A DNA stretch of 64,000 nucleotides from Ruminococcus sp. Marseille-P6503 (GTDB lineage: Bacteria; Bacillota; Clostridia; Oscillospirales; Ruminococcaceae), in assembly GCF_900604945.1 (NCBI RefSeq), contig NZ_UWPB01000001.1:62001-126000 (forward strand), read 5' to 3'. The notes under the pieces are model-generated. The model did not search any database, was not told the origin of the DNA, and saw only the letters and a program-made list of their open reading frames with translations. The translations under genes and the position numbers were made by a program. Shown here one piece after another: positions 1-8,786 of this stretch. Position 1 is the first letter of the stretch. Every line of letters starts with the position of its first letter.

Positions 1-1376
1 TTAACAAGCCTCAGAATCCGGCATATAAGCTGGCTTGGATAATACCGCTGCTTGCCATACCCGTATTTGCTACGATCGCTTACTTTATACTGACAAATCA
101 ATACAGCACCAGGAGAGTAAGAAACGCTCATATAAAAAAATGCGCAAGTACAAAGCCCTATCTCAGACAGGATCAGGACGTCCTTACCGAGCTGGATATC
201 GAGGACAAAAACGTTTACCGCCTTGCAAGGTATGTTGATAAATACGGCGGATATCCTATTTACAAGAATACCACGGTGGAATATTTCAGGGTAGGCGAGG
301 AAAAATTCGCCGCTATGGTAAGAGAGCTGAAAAAAGCGGAGCATTTTATTTTTCTTGAGTATTTTATAATCGACCAGGGCGAAATGTGGGATGAGATACA
401 TCAGATACTCGTCGAAAAGGCAAAGCAGGGAGTAGAGGTAAGGCTGCTTTATGACGGAATGGGCTCTCAGCATCTTCTGCCTTTCAGATATGACAAAAAG
501 CTTGAGGCTGAAGGCATTAGATGTCATGTTTTCAATCCGTTCAGACCAATGCTTTCGTCTATCCAGAATAACCGGGATCATCGGAAGATCTGCGTTATTG
601 ACGGTCATACCGCTTTCAACGGAGGCGTTAATCTCGCCGACGAATATATAAACCGCAAGGAGCGTTTCGGTCACTGGAAGGATACCGCGGTTATGATAAA
701 GGGCGACGGAGTCTGGAATTTCACTATGATGTTTCTGCAGATGTGGGAAATCGTTGACGGAGAAGGGCTGGCTTCGGATTACGATCAGTTTCTTCCTGAA
801 AATACCGACGAAATGCCGAAAAGCGCTCCCGGTTATGTTCTTCCCTACGGCGACTCGCCGCTGGATACCGAAAACGTAGGAGAGCTTGTTTATCTTGATA
901 TTATAAACAACGCCCGCGATTATATCTATATTACGACTCCCTACCTTATCCCCGACAACGAGATAGTTACGGCGCTTGGCTATGCGGCTAAAAGCGGAGT
1001 TGACGTAAGGCTTATCACTCCGGGAATACCCGATAAGTGGTATGTAAGATCAATTGCCAAATCCTATTACAAGGAGCTTATTGCGCTGGGAGTAAAGATA
1101 TACGAATATAACGGCTTTATTCATGCCAAGAATTTTGTTTCCGACGATAAAACCGCGGTAGTCGGCACGATAAATCTTGATTACAGAAGCCTTTATCTTC
1201 ATTTCGAGTGCGCTACATATATGTATAAGGTGCCGGCGGTCATGGAGGTAAAGGCGGACTTTCTCAATATCCTGGAAAAAAACTGTGTTGAAATCACCGT
1301 TCATGACTGTGCGGAGCGTTCTCTTTGGAGCAGAATGGTTTCAGCCGTGCTGAGGATATTCTCTCCTCTTTTATAA
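1..1376 (+). CDS. cls: Cardiolipin synthase (phospholipase D superfamily), 5' end cut by window
   Basis: Membrane enzyme that condenses phosphatidylglycerol into cardiolipin. The reading frame is open from base 3 to the stop at 1374-1376, so the true start lies before the window; a GTG at 276 is internal. The visible N-terminus has one hydrophobic segment (about bases 33-95) followed by a basic stretch, as expected after the membrane anchor of Cls. Two HKD phospholipase D motifs are present: HRKICVIDGHTAFNGG near bases 580-620 and HAKNFVSDDKTAVVGT near 1120-1165. These supply the paired His/Lys active sites. The downstream stop codon lies inside a dispersed repeat (1371-1506). The convergent neighbour is an EF-G paralogue. 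Assignment as Cls rather than another PLD enzyme rests on the N-terminal membrane segment and the spacing of the two HKD motifs. Confidence 0.9.
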   Translation, partial: NKPQNPAYKLAWIIPLLAIPVFATIAYFILTNQYSTRRVRNAHIKKCASTKPYLRQDQDVLTELDIEDKNVYRLARYVDKYGGYPIYKNTTVEYFRVGEEKFAAMVRELKKAEHFIFLEYFIIDQGEMWDEIHQILVEKAKQGVEVRLLYDGMGSQHLLPFRYDKKLEAEGIRCHVFNPFRPMLSSIQNNRDHRKICVIDGHTAFNGGVNLADEYINRKERFGHWKDTAVMIKGDGVWNFTMMFLQMWEIVDGEGLASDYDQFLPENTDEMPKSAPGYVLPYGDSPLDTENVGELVYLDIINNARDYIYITTPYLIPDNEIVTALGYAAKSGVDVRLITPGIPDKWYVRSIAKSYYKELIALGVKIYEYNGFIHAKNFVSDDKTAVVGTINLDYRSLYLHFECATYMYKVPAVMEVKADFLNILEKNCVEITVHDCAERSLWSRMVSAVLRIFSPLL

Positions 1377-1506
1377 CCTAGCGCCGATGACCCCCGCCTT
1401 CTTTAGAAGGCGTTCGCCTCTCTTAGGCGGCGTTGGCGCAGGCTGCTTCGTCGCAGCCGATGAAAAGCCACGCTTACATCGGGCTTTGCTCCGAATTAAA
1501 ACGCCG
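1371..1506 (+). repeat. Dispersed palindromic repeat, copy A
   Basis: Begins TTATAACCTA, which includes the cls stop codon, then CGCCGATGA, about 70 bases of small hairpins, and a conserved right half: GTCGCAGCCGATG, AAGC, GCTTACATCGGGCTTTGCTC, CGAATTAAA. The same left and right halves recur at 52381-52484 and, in reverse, at 56971-57025. The core folds as a hairpin (CCGATG pairing with CATCGG). Confidence 0.8.
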
Positions 1507-1568
1507 AAGTCTGTTTCCGGTGATACGGACAGTATTCACATAATTATGCATATAATAATGTCTTTTGC

Positions 1569-1613
1569 CAAAAAAACGGACAGCTGACCTTTGTGAAAAA
1601 GGACGGCTGTCCG
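1569..1613 (-). terminator. Intrinsic terminator of the EF-G-like gene
   Basis: Stem CGGACAGC (1577-1584) with GCTGTCCG (1606-1613), and an inner stem CCTTT/AAAGG. On the minus strand it is followed by a run of seven T. It lies just past the stop of the minus-strand EF-G-like gene and could also stop transcription from cls. Confidence 0.85.
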
Positions 1614-1626
1614 CTGTTGTTATAGC

Positions 1627-3708
1627 TTAGTCTATTCTGTTCTTGGCTATTACCTCCGCGACAAGGTTCGGGGGAAGCTGCTCATATCTTACGTGCTCTA
1701 GGGTAAATTCGCCTCTGCCCTGGGTCATCTGTCTGAGCGTAAGTGCGAAATCCTGCATTTCCGATTCGGGCACCTCTGCAATAACCTCGGTAAGTCCCTT
1801 GGTTTCAGAAGGGTTCATGCCTAAAACACGTCCTCTGCGCTTGTTGAGATCGCCCATTATATCGCCTGTGTTTTCGTCGGGAACAAGCACGCTGAGAGAG
1901 CCTATAGGTTCAAGCAGGGTAGGCTCAGCCTGAGGTATTCCGTCCTTATATGCGATGGAAGCCGCGGTTTTGAACGCCATTTCGGAAGAATCCACCGGAT
2001 GATAGGAACCGTCCACAAGGATAGCTTTCAGACCAACCATAGGGAATCCTGCAAGAACGCCTTTCTTGACGCTTTCCTGAAGTCCCTTTTCGACGGCGGG
2101 GAAAAAGTTTCTCGGAACCGCTCCGCCGAATACTTTTTCCTCAAAAATAAGCTCGTCGCTTACGCAGGGCTCAAATTCGATCCATACGTCGCCGAACTGA
2201 CCGTGTCCGCCCGACTGCTTTTTATGTCTGCCCTGAACCTTGATCTTCTTGCGTATGGTTTCTCTATAGGCGACCTTAGGAACGGTAACGTCCAGGTCAA
2301 CGCCGAATTCATTTTTCAGCTTTTCAACGACCGAATCAAGATGAAGTCCGCCGAGAGTGCTTAAAATCATTTCATTTGTGTTGGGGTCCTGTTTATAGGA
2401 AATTGTGAGATCCTCCTCAAGCAGCTTGGAAACGGCGTTTGAAATCTTGCTTTCGTCGCCCTGTCCTTTAGCCTTTACCGCCATCCTGTAGCAGGGCTTG
2501 GGGAACTCTATGGCGGCGAATCTGACCGACCTTGACGGGTCGCAGATGGTATCGTTAGTATTTACGCTCATTTTCATAGCGGCGGCTATATCTCCGCACA
2601 CTACCTGAGCGGCTTCGGTTTGCTTTTTGCCCATAAGAGTGACAAGCTTTCCGACCTTTTCGGTATTTCCGGAAGTTGAGTTCAGCACTTCCTTGTTGGG
2701 CGATAAGGTTCCTGAGAAAACCTTTAAAAATGACATTTTTCCTACGAACGGGTCGGATACGGTTTTGAATACGAACGCCGACATCGGATCGCTTTCGGAG
2801 CAGGCGATCTCGACTGGCTTGCCGTCGGCGTCTTCAGCCGTGACGGAAGCGTTTTCAGCCTGATGCGGCAGCAGCAGGGATATTTCCTTCAGCAGCATAT
2901 CCACTCCCGACAGATCGGAGGAGGAAACGCAGGTTACCGGAGTGATTATTCCTTCGTTCATTCCCTTATGTATTCCGTCGATAAGCTCCTTCTGAGTGAA
3001 TGGCTCGCCGGAGAAGAATTTTTCAAACAGCTCCTCGTCCGTTTCGGCTACCGCCTCGGAAACGGCTTCTATAAGTCCGTCGATACGGTACTCCATCTTT
3101 TCCGAAACCTCTGCCGTAGGCATATCGGTTTCTACGGCGTTGCCCTTGTCGTCGTATTTATAGGCTTTCATTTCAATGAGGTTTACATATGAAACTATCT
3201 TTCTGTCCGCGATAACGGGAACCACTACCGGGCAGACGGTAGGACCGAATTCCGCCTTGAGCTGAGTAAGCACGTTATTGAAGTTCGCGTTGTCGTCGTC
3301 AAGCTTGGTTACGACGAACATGGTGGGTTTTCCGTATTTTTTCGCGGCGTCGTAAGCCTTGTGAGTTCCTACTTTGACTCCTGATTTTCCGGAAACGGTG
3401 ATCATTACCGAGCCGCCGGCATAGATTCCCTCCAGCATTTCTCCTGCAAAGTCAAAAAGTCCGGGGGTGTCGAGCAGATTAATTTTAAATCCGTCCCTTT
3501 CAAAGGAGGACAGAGAAGTATAAAGAGAGCATTTTCTTTTTATTTCTTCTGCGGTAAAATCGGAAACGGTATTGCCGTCGGCAACCTTTCCCAGTCTGTC
3601 AGACGCTCCGCTCTTATACAGCAAAGCTTCGGCAAGCGAAGTTTTTCCCGATCCGGCATGACCTGCAATGGCGATGTTTTTAATTTTCGTGCTGTCGTAG
3701 TTTTTCAA
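1627..3708 (-). CDS. Elongation factor G paralogue (EF-G2-like GTPase)
   Basis: Translational GTPase of 693 residues with EF-G architecture: G domain, domain II, then domains III-V. G1 is GHAGSGKTS (residues 16-24) and G3 is DTPGLFDF. G4 reads TKLD instead of the canonical NKxD, which marks it as the divergent EF-G-like clade found beside the housekeeping EF-G in many Firmicutes. The domain IV tip is conserved (DGSYHPVDSSEMAF). No rpsL/rpsG neighbours are present, so it is not the str-operon fusA. The start is TTG at 3708: an AAGGAGAG ribosome binding site sits seven bases upstream and no closer ATG exists. It has its own promoter (3786-3814) and terminator. The exact cellular role of this paralogue (translocation, recycling or stress) cannot be read from sequence. 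Confidence 0.85.
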   Translation of the reverse strand: MKNYDSTKIKNIAIAGHAGSGKTSLAEALLYKSGASDRLGKVADGNTVSDFTAEEIKRKCSLYTSLSSFERDGFKINLLDTPGLFDFAGEMLEGIYAGGSVMITVSGKSGVKVGTHKAYDAAKKYGKPTMFVVTKLDDDNANFNNVLTQLKAEFGPTVCPVVVPVIADRKIVSYVNLIEMKAYKYDDKGNAVETDMPTAEVSEKMEYRIDGLIEAVSEAVAETDEELFEKFFSGEPFTQKELIDGIHKGMNEGIITPVTCVSSSDLSGVDMLLKEISLLLPHQAENASVTAEDADGKPVEIACSESDPMSAFVFKTVSDPFVGKMSFLKVFSGTLSPNKEVLNSTSGNTEKVGKLVTLMGKKQTEAAQVVCGDIAAAMKMSVNTNDTICDPSRSVRFAAIEFPKPCYRMAVKAKGQGDESKISNAVSKLLEEDLTISYKQDPNTNEMILSTLGGLHLDSVVEKLKNEFGVDLDVTVPKVAYRETIRKKIKVQGRHKKQSGGHGQFGDVWIEFEPCVSDELIFEEKVFGGAVPRNFFPAVEKGLQESVKKGVLAGFPMVGLKAILVDGSYHPVDSSEMAFKTAASIAYKDGIPQAEPTLLEPIGSLSVLVPDENTGDIMGDLNKRRGRVLGMNPSETKGLTEVIAEVPESEMQDFALTLRQMTQGRGEFTLEHVRYEQLPPNLVAEVIAKNRID

Positions 3709-3785
3709 TTCAGTTCTCTCCTTATGTTATATGATTTGCAGATATATGTACTAATTACACAATAAAATTCAAACTGCATGGTATA

Positions 3786-3814
3786 ATTATATACTATTTT
3801 CACATAAAACGCAA
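3786..3814 (-). promoter_or_regulatory. Sigma-A promoter of the EF-G-like gene
   Basis: On the minus strand, TTGCGT, 17 bases, TATAAT. It leaves a leader of about 70 bases before the TTG start. Confidence 0.65.
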
Positions 3815-4322
3815 CCCCTATTTCAAAAAAAACCTTCGTTATTATAAACAAAAAAGGATAACGTCATAAAGCAATATGCATAATCTGTTTTTTAACGCTT
3901 AATAGCAGCGGCATATTTTCGCCTCTGACGAGGCATTATAACTACTGCTTATTGTATGATATATATAAATATCACACGGCAAATACAGCCGTAAGCTTTG
4001 CTTTCAGCTGTCGTAAAGCATTGCAGACAGCGGAGGTAAAAAATCAGAAGTGATTTTTGTATACTTTTTTATGCGTCAGACTGTTGTTTTCATAAGAAAA
4101 ATATGTTATTATTAATGACAAGATTATATAAAAGCCGTTTTGTTTGCGTAAGAATGGCCGTATTACAGGTTTATGCGTTTTTACAGCTGTTTATGCGGCG
4201 CCATTAAAAGCTCGGTCGGACCCGGACGCTATCCTTTAGGCAATCTGCGGCTTTGGCGGGCAAAATTGAAGCTATATGCCTGTCCGAAAGACGAAAATAA
4301 TAGTGAAAGAGAGTATGAAAAT
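3815..4322. other. Intergenic region between EF-G-like gene and NSS transporter
   Basis: No gene is supported. It holds a small hairpin, AAAAATCA (4039-4046) pairing with TGATTTTT (4051-4058), followed by ATACTTTTTT, which resembles a weak terminator. A possible plus-strand promoter is TTGTTT (4084-4089), 17 bases, TATTAT (4107-4112). Bases 4150-4320 are GC-rich and translate in frame with the transporter, but without coding character; they could be a structured leader. No known riboswitch class was recognised. Confidence 0.4.
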
Positions 4323-5663
4323 ATGGACGACAAGAAAACCGGTTTTACGAGCAAGCTGGGGTTTGTATTCGCGGCCGCCGGCTCTGCGGTAGGTCTGGGG
4401 AACATATGGAGATTCCCTTATCTTGCGGCAAAGTACGGAGGAGGAATATTCCTGCTTGTTTATATTGTTCTTGCAGTCACCTTTGGCTTTTCGCTTATGG
4501 TGACCGAAATCGCTATCGGCAGAAAAACAGGAAAAAGCGCGGTAAAGGCGTTTGCTTCGCTTGACAGGAGATTTTCCTTTATCGGCTATATAGCCTCCGC
4601 CGTCCCTATAATAATTTTTCCCTATTACTGCGTAATAGGAGGGTGGGTAATAAAATACCTGACGATATATTTTACCGGTCAGGGCGCGGAGGCCGCGGCG
4701 GACGGATATTTTGATGGGTTTATCAGTTCTCCGGTTTCTCCTATAGTTTTTACCTGCATTTTTATTTTTCTTACCGCTGTTGTAGTGCTGATGGGAGTGC
4801 AGAAGGGAATTGAAAAGGTAAGTACCGTCATGATGCCGGTGCTTGTCCTGCTTTCCATAGGCATAGCGGTATACAGTCTTACCATCGACGGCGCGTGGGA
4901 GGGCTTCATATACTATATAAAGCCTAATTTTTCAGATTTTTCGATAAAAACCGTAGTGGCGGCTATGGGTCAGCTTTTCTATTCAATGTCCCTGGCTATG
5001 GGAATAATGATTACCTACGGATCATATATGCGGAGAGAGGATAATCTTGAAGGCTCGGTGCGTCAGATAGAAATATTTGACACTGCCGTAGCTTTCTTTT
5101 CGGGAATGATGATAATTCCGGCTGTGTACGCTTTTTCCGGCGGCGACAAGGACGCTCTTAATCAGGGTGCTGGACTTATGTTTGTTACTCTGCCTAAGGT
5201 TTTTGACACCATGTACGGCGGAAAGCTCGTAGCCGCGGTATTCTTCGTTCTTGTCCTGCTGGCGGCGCTTACGTCGTCGATATCGCTTATGGAAACTATA
5301 GTGTCGATATTCAGCGATAAGCTCAAGGTGAAACGCTGGGTGATCTGCGTCTGCGTAATGCTGATATCCGCGGAGGTGGCGGTTCCGTCCTCTCTCGGAT
5401 ACGGAATCTGGTCTGACGTCAAGCTTCTCGGGCGTTCAATTCTTGATTTCTTTGATTTTATCAGCAACAATATAATGATGCCGATAACCGCTTTGCTTAC
5501 CTGTATTTTCGTGGCGTTTGTCATAAAGCCCAAGACGATAGAGGACGAGGTGGAGCGCACGGAAAATTTCAGGTCGAAAAAGCTTTACAGAATAATGATA
5601 TCCTTCGTCTGTCCTGTATTTCTTGTAGTTATTCTTATTTCATCGGTTATAGGCTATGTTTAA
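4323..5663 (+). CDS. Sodium-dependent transporter, NSS (SLC6/LeuT) family
   Basis: Sodium-coupled symporter of 446 residues in the LeuT fold, importing an amino acid or related compound. The N-terminus has the family signature (GSAVGLGNIWRFPYL), where TM1 unwinds around the substrate and Na+ sites. About eleven to twelve hydrophobic segments follow, within the usual length of the bacterial family. The ATG at 4323 was chosen because AAAGAGAG lies just upstream and the protein then begins in the usual way before TM1. The longer open frame from 4173 adds a cysteine- and arginine-rich stretch with no family resemblance. The stop is only six bases from the stop of convergent birA. Substrate is unknown. 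Confidence 0.9.
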   Translation: MDDKKTGFTSKLGFVFAAAGSAVGLGNIWRFPYLAAKYGGGIFLLVYIVLAVTFGFSLMVTEIAIGRKTGKSAVKAFASLDRRFSFIGYIASAVPIIIFPYYCVIGGWVIKYLTIYFTGQGAEAAADGYFDGFISSPVSPIVFTCIFIFLTAVVVLMGVQKGIEKVSTVMMPVLVLLSIGIAVYSLTIDGAWEGFIYYIKPNFSDFSIKTVVAAMGQLFYSMSLAMGIMITYGSYMRREDNLEGSVRQIEIFDTAVAFFSGMMIIPAVYAFSGGDKDALNQGAGLMFVTLPKVFDTMYGGKLVAAVFFVLVLLAALTSSISLMETIVSIFSDKLKVKRWVICVCVMLISAEVAVPSSLGYGIWSDVKLLGRSILDFFDFISNNIMMPITALLTCIFVAFVIKPKTIEDEVERTENFRSKKLYRIMISFVCPVFLVVILISSVIGYV

Positions 5664-5669
5664 GCAGGC

Positions 5670-6662
5670 TTAAGGCTTCTGCGGAGGAAGCGGCTTTATG
5701 CTGACTTCTCCTGAGGAGAGAGCCTGTTCGGTCCCGTCTTTAAACCTTACCAGAAGCCTCGCCCTGTCGTCTATTCCCAGCACATGACACGGCTTGGTTT
5801 CATCCTTGAACAGCGCGAATACGTCTTTCCCCGTAAGCATTGAACGGCGGCGGTATTCGTCAAGTATCTCGTCAGATAAAAAGCCGTCGGGGAGAGCGGA
5901 GAGCTCCCGCAGTATTTCGGCGGCAAGACGATTCCTGAGATTCCCCGTTTTGCCGCTGCTGAAAACGGAGGCGGCAACATCCGAAAGCTCCGGCGGAAAA
6001 TCTCCATCGGGAGGCGTGATATTAACGCCTATTCCCAGTACGGCGTATTCAAGGCCGCCGCTTTCAAAATCCAGCGCCGCTTCGGTAAGGATTCCGCAGA
6101 CCTTTCTGCCGTCAAGATAAATGTCGTTTACCCATTTTATCCGCGCTTTTCGTTCGTGATTACAGCAGGTTTCTATCGCGCGGGAAACGGCTACCGCCGC
6201 AGAGGTGGTTATAAAAAGCGCGTCCTGAATATTCATCTGCGGGCGAAGCACTACCGAAAGGTACAATCCGCTGTCGGGAGGGGAATAAAAGCTTCTGCCG
6301 AGCCTGCCCTTTCCGGCGGTCTGCTGTCGGGCGATAAGAACGTAGCCTTCCCTGCAGCCCTGCTGCGCAAGCTTCTTTAAAATCGTGTTGGTGGAAGTAA
6401 CGCTGTCCTCAACGTGAATAGAGTAATCGGACTTGCCTAAGATCGCTTCAACTCCCTGAACGGTCAGGCTGTTTTCGTTTTCGGGAATAAAATAGCCGCT
6501 GTTTCTTGCCGCTTCTATGCCTATTCCGCTGCTTCTCAGCTCTTCTACGGCTTTCCAGACCGCGTTTCTTGAAACCTTCAGCTGCTTTGCGGTTTGTGAG
6601 CCTGAAACAGGCCTGCCTCTGTTGTCCTCAAGTATTTTCAGTATTTTTTCTTTCAGCTTCAT
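5670..6662 (-). CDS. birA: BirA bifunctional biotin-protein ligase / biotin repressor
   Basis: Attaches biotin to the carboxyl-carrier protein of biotin-dependent carboxylases, and in the two-domain form represses biotin genes. At 330 residues it has an N-terminal winged helix (residues 1-60, with QTAKQLKVSRNAVWKAV as the recognition-helix region) and a BPL/LPL catalytic domain. That domain contains the adenylate-binding loop TAGKGRLGR and the KWVNDIYLDGRKVCGIL strand, and ends in a small SH3-like domain. ATG at 6662 follows GGAGACAGGA. No biotin synthesis genes adjoin it, so the regulator role is inferred from domain content. It has its own promoter at 6748-6776. Confidence 0.93.
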   Translation of the reverse strand: MKLKEKILKILEDNRGRPVSGSQTAKQLKVSRNAVWKAVEELRSSGIGIEAARNSGYFIPENENSLTVQGVEAILGKSDYSIHVEDSVTSTNTILKKLAQQGCREGYVLIARQQTAGKGRLGRSFYSPPDSGLYLSVVLRPQMNIQDALFITTSAAVAVSRAIETCCNHERKARIKWVNDIYLDGRKVCGILTEAALDFESGGLEYAVLGIGVNITPPDGDFPPELSDVAASVFSSGKTGNLRNRLAAEILRELSALPDGFLSDEILDEYRRRSMLTGKDVFALFKDETKPCHVLGIDDRARLLVRFKDGTEQALSSGEVSIKPLPPQKP

Positions 6663-6747
6663 ATTCCTGTCTCCGTTTCACGATGAATATGGTCATAATA
6701 TTTGCGCCTGCGGCAAAAAAACTGTTGCCTTTTTAGGCGTTTTCTTA

Positions 6748-6776
6748 ATTATATCACGTTAGCGGTATTATTTCAA
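6748..6776 (-). promoter_or_regulatory. Sigma-A promoter of birA
   Basis: Minus strand TTGAAA, 17 bases, TATAAT. The leader of about 80 bases contains a short GCCT/AGGC hairpin followed by a T run (about 6715-6740). Confidence 0.65.
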
Positions 6777-6821
6777 TATGTGTGAAGGTTTGTTTAATTA
6801 CGCTGACGGCAGATAAGTAAA

Positions 6822-6859
6822 GCGTATGCTTTCTCAGTTTACTGAGAGAAAACATACGC
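6822..6859 (-). terminator. Strong hairpin downstream of the GH25 gene
   Basis: GCGTATG (6822-6828) pairs with CATACGC (6853-6859), with an inner stem TCTCAGT/ACTGAGA and a two-base loop. It lies just beyond the stop of the minus-strand GH25 gene. The following T tract on the minus strand is short (TTTACTT). Confidence 0.6.
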
Positions 6860-6886
6860 AAGACCAAGGCTTTGATAATCCTGCTG

Positions 6887-7693
6887 TCACAGCTTAACGG
6901 AGTCTGTCGATTTCATTTGAGAAATGATTTCCGGATAATTTTTCAGTGAAACGTCAAGATCGCAGCCGCCTTTTATTCCCTCGACCTGTCCTCGGAACGA
7001 GTACTGATGGATTCCATAGCTTATGGAAGGCGTTGCTCCAATATCCGCTGCCCAGATATCATATTTTCTCAGTACGCTTTCGTCCAGCAGGCTTGTAAGA
7101 AAGCTTTCATAGGAATAGATCATAGCGTAATACCCTGCGGACTGGATACGCGAGCAAAAAGCCTCGGCAATTGCCGAAACACGTTCTTTGCCCAGACGAG
7201 CCTGAGAGCGTTCCTCTATATCCAGCGCTACGGGATACCTCAGATCTTTCCCTCTTATAAGCTCCAGCATGAAGTCTGCTTCGGCTGCCGCCTCTTGTTC
7301 GTTAAGAGCCAGCGAGTAAAGATATGCTCCGACTGGTATGCCGGCTTTTACCGCTTCACGGTAATTTTCCTCAAACCTGTCGTCCCGTTCCAGGCCGTAA
7401 GCTGCTCTCAGCATTGCAAAATGTCTGTTCCGGCTGCTTTTCACCCTGTTCCACTCTATTACTCCCTGCCAGGAGGACACGTCGATTCCATAAAATCTTC
7501 CTTCTTCGCGTCCGGTATTGAAGTCCTCTTTTATTTCGCCGCGCTTTCTGCATATTTCGTCGGCGTGAGTCCGTGAAAACTCTTCAAGAAATTCTTTTGA
7601 AAGCCCCGTTGACGCTTCGATATTAGAAATAAGCGAGCCTTTGGCAAAGGCGTGTATAAGCTGTCTTTCTGTTTCAGACGTCAGTTGTGCCAA
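6887..7693 (-). CDS. GH25 muramidase (lysozyme) with a helical N-terminal domain, no signal peptide
   Basis: Glycoside hydrolase 25 domain that would cleave the MurNAc-GlcNAc bond of peptidoglycan. The catalytic domain runs from about residue 68 (YGIDVSSWQGVIEW) to the end, with the ALDIEE strand carrying the acidic catalytic pair, YDIWAAD, and a C-terminal HQYSF...GGCDLDVS block typical of GH25. Residues 1-65 are helical and hydrophilic and resemble a helix-turn-helix; there is no signal peptide or membrane segment. The start is TTG at 7693, eight bases after AAGGGGGTG. It is divergent from the DUF5131 gene. Lack of an export signal is usual for phage endolysins but odd for a host autolysin, so a domesticated phage enzyme is possible. 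Confidence 0.85.
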   Translation of the reverse strand: MAQLTSETERQLIHAFAKGSLISNIEASTGLSKEFLEEFSRTHADEICRKRGEIKEDFNTGREEGRFYGIDVSSWQGVIEWNRVKSSRNRHFAMLRAAYGLERDDRFEENYREAVKAGIPVGAYLYSLALNEQEAAAEADFMLELIRGKDLRYPVALDIEERSQARLGKERVSAIAEAFCSRIQSAGYYAMIYSYESFLTSLLDESVLRKYDIWAADIGATPSISYGIHQYSFRGQVEGIKGGCDLDVSLKNYPEIISQMKSTDSVKL

Positions 7694-7806
7694 AATAAAT
7701 CACCCCCTTGTCATTGTATGCGGTTATAAAAATGGCTGTTCATATTATAAGCCTTTCTCAGGCGCGGGTATGTCTGCTGAACGCGCAGCTGCGCGAATAT
7801 TTGTTC

Positions 7807-7835
7807 TTGACGTATCAAGAAAGCTGTGTTATAAT
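7807..7835 (+). promoter_or_regulatory. Sigma-A promoter of the DUF5131 gene
   Basis: TTGACG, 17 bases, TATAAT. The predicted transcript starts about 25 bases before the ATG at 7869. Confidence 0.7.
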
Positions 7836-7868
7836 AGACTTATAATTCAGGCAGTGAGGCGAAATAAC

Positions 7869-8636
7869 ATGAACGTTACCTGGAATCCATGGCACGGCTG
7901 TCATAAAATAAGCACCGGCTGTCAGAACTGCTACGTCTACCGTCAGGACGCAAGATATGAAAGGGACAGCTCGCGGGTCGTAAAGAACAAGACCTTTTAT
8001 CTTCCGGTCGAGAAGAACCGCAGGGGAGAGTATAAGCTGAACCGCGAGGGAGACGGGATAGTTTATCTTTGCTTTTCCAGCGATTTTTTCCTGGAGGACG
8101 CCGACGGCTGGAGAGATGAATGCTGGAGAATGATAAGGCAGCGCGGCGATCTTGACTTTCTTTTTATAACCAAAAGAATACACCGTTTTTATGAGTGTAT
8201 TCCTGACGACTGGGGAGAAGGCTACGATAACGTGCATATCTGCTGTACCTGTGAAAATCAGGACAGGGCGGATTTCAGGCTTCCGATTTTTCTTGCGGCG
8301 CCGATAAAAAAGAAGTCGGTGATATGCGAGCCTCTGCTTGAGGAAATAGACCTTTCCGCCTATCTCGGCTCCGGTATATCAGAGGTTATAGCCGGCGGGG
8401 AATCAGGGTATTATGCAAGGCCCTGCCGTTATGAATGGATATTGTCTATCAGAAGCCAGTGCGTCGAAGCGGGCGTGTCCTTTTATTTCAAGCAGACGGG
8501 AGCAAAATTTATCAAGGATAACCGGCTTTATAATATCCCGAGAAAGCTTCAGCACAGTCAGGCAGAAAAAGCGGGAATAAACGTAAGCTTCCGGCAGTCT
8601 GACGCGCAGCGTGATCAACAGCTCATATTTGAATAA
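7869..8636 (+). CDS. DUF5131 family protein (phage Gp37/Gp68-like)
   Basis: 255-residue protein of the DUF5131 family, found in phages and many bacterial chromosomes. It begins MNVTWNPWHGCHKISTGCQN, with the family's TWNP..GC....GC.NCY cysteine pattern suggestive of a metal or Fe-S site. It also has the conserved FLFITKR, EPLL, and GGESG motifs. The biochemical function is not established. The ATG at 7869 was chosen because it gives the family N-terminus and lies just after a clear promoter (7807-7835); the open frame upstream to 7641 is not homologous-looking. It is divergent from a GH25 gene that also looks phage-like. Confidence 0.85.
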   Translation: MNVTWNPWHGCHKISTGCQNCYVYRQDARYERDSSRVVKNKTFYLPVEKNRRGEYKLNREGDGIVYLCFSSDFFLEDADGWRDECWRMIRQRGDLDFLFITKRIHRFYECIPDDWGEGYDNVHICCTCENQDRADFRLPIFLAAPIKKKSVICEPLLEEIDLSAYLGSGISEVIAGGESGYYARPCRYEWILSIRSQCVEAGVSFYFKQTGAKFIKDNRLYNIPRKLQHSQAEKAGINVSFRQSDAQRDQQLIFE

Positions 8637-8731
8637 GGGTTATGTGTTGTGATAATTGTTAAAAAAGTTTTGCTTGATTAATTGTACGATGTGTAATTTT
8701 ACGAATTATGCATACTACACAATTTTTCTAC

Positions 8732-8760
8732 TTGACATTTGTACAAAAACACCATATAAT
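8732..8760 (+). promoter_or_regulatory. Consensus sigma-A promoter of glgP
   Basis: Perfect TTGACA, 17 bases, perfect TATAAT. The leader to the ATG is about 165 bases and contains small hairpins, for example GCATTG/CAATGC near 8880-8900. Confidence 0.85.
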
Positions 8761-8786
8761 AGTATATATAAACATAATAAAAGCAT

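Noticed and set aside
4150-4320. Glycine or guanidine riboswitch before the NSS transporter
   Set aside because: No conserved core of any known class could be found.
4173-4322. N-terminal extension of the NSS transporter
   Set aside because: Cys/Arg-rich and unlike the family; the ATG at 4323 has a ribosome binding site and starts just before the conserved TM1.
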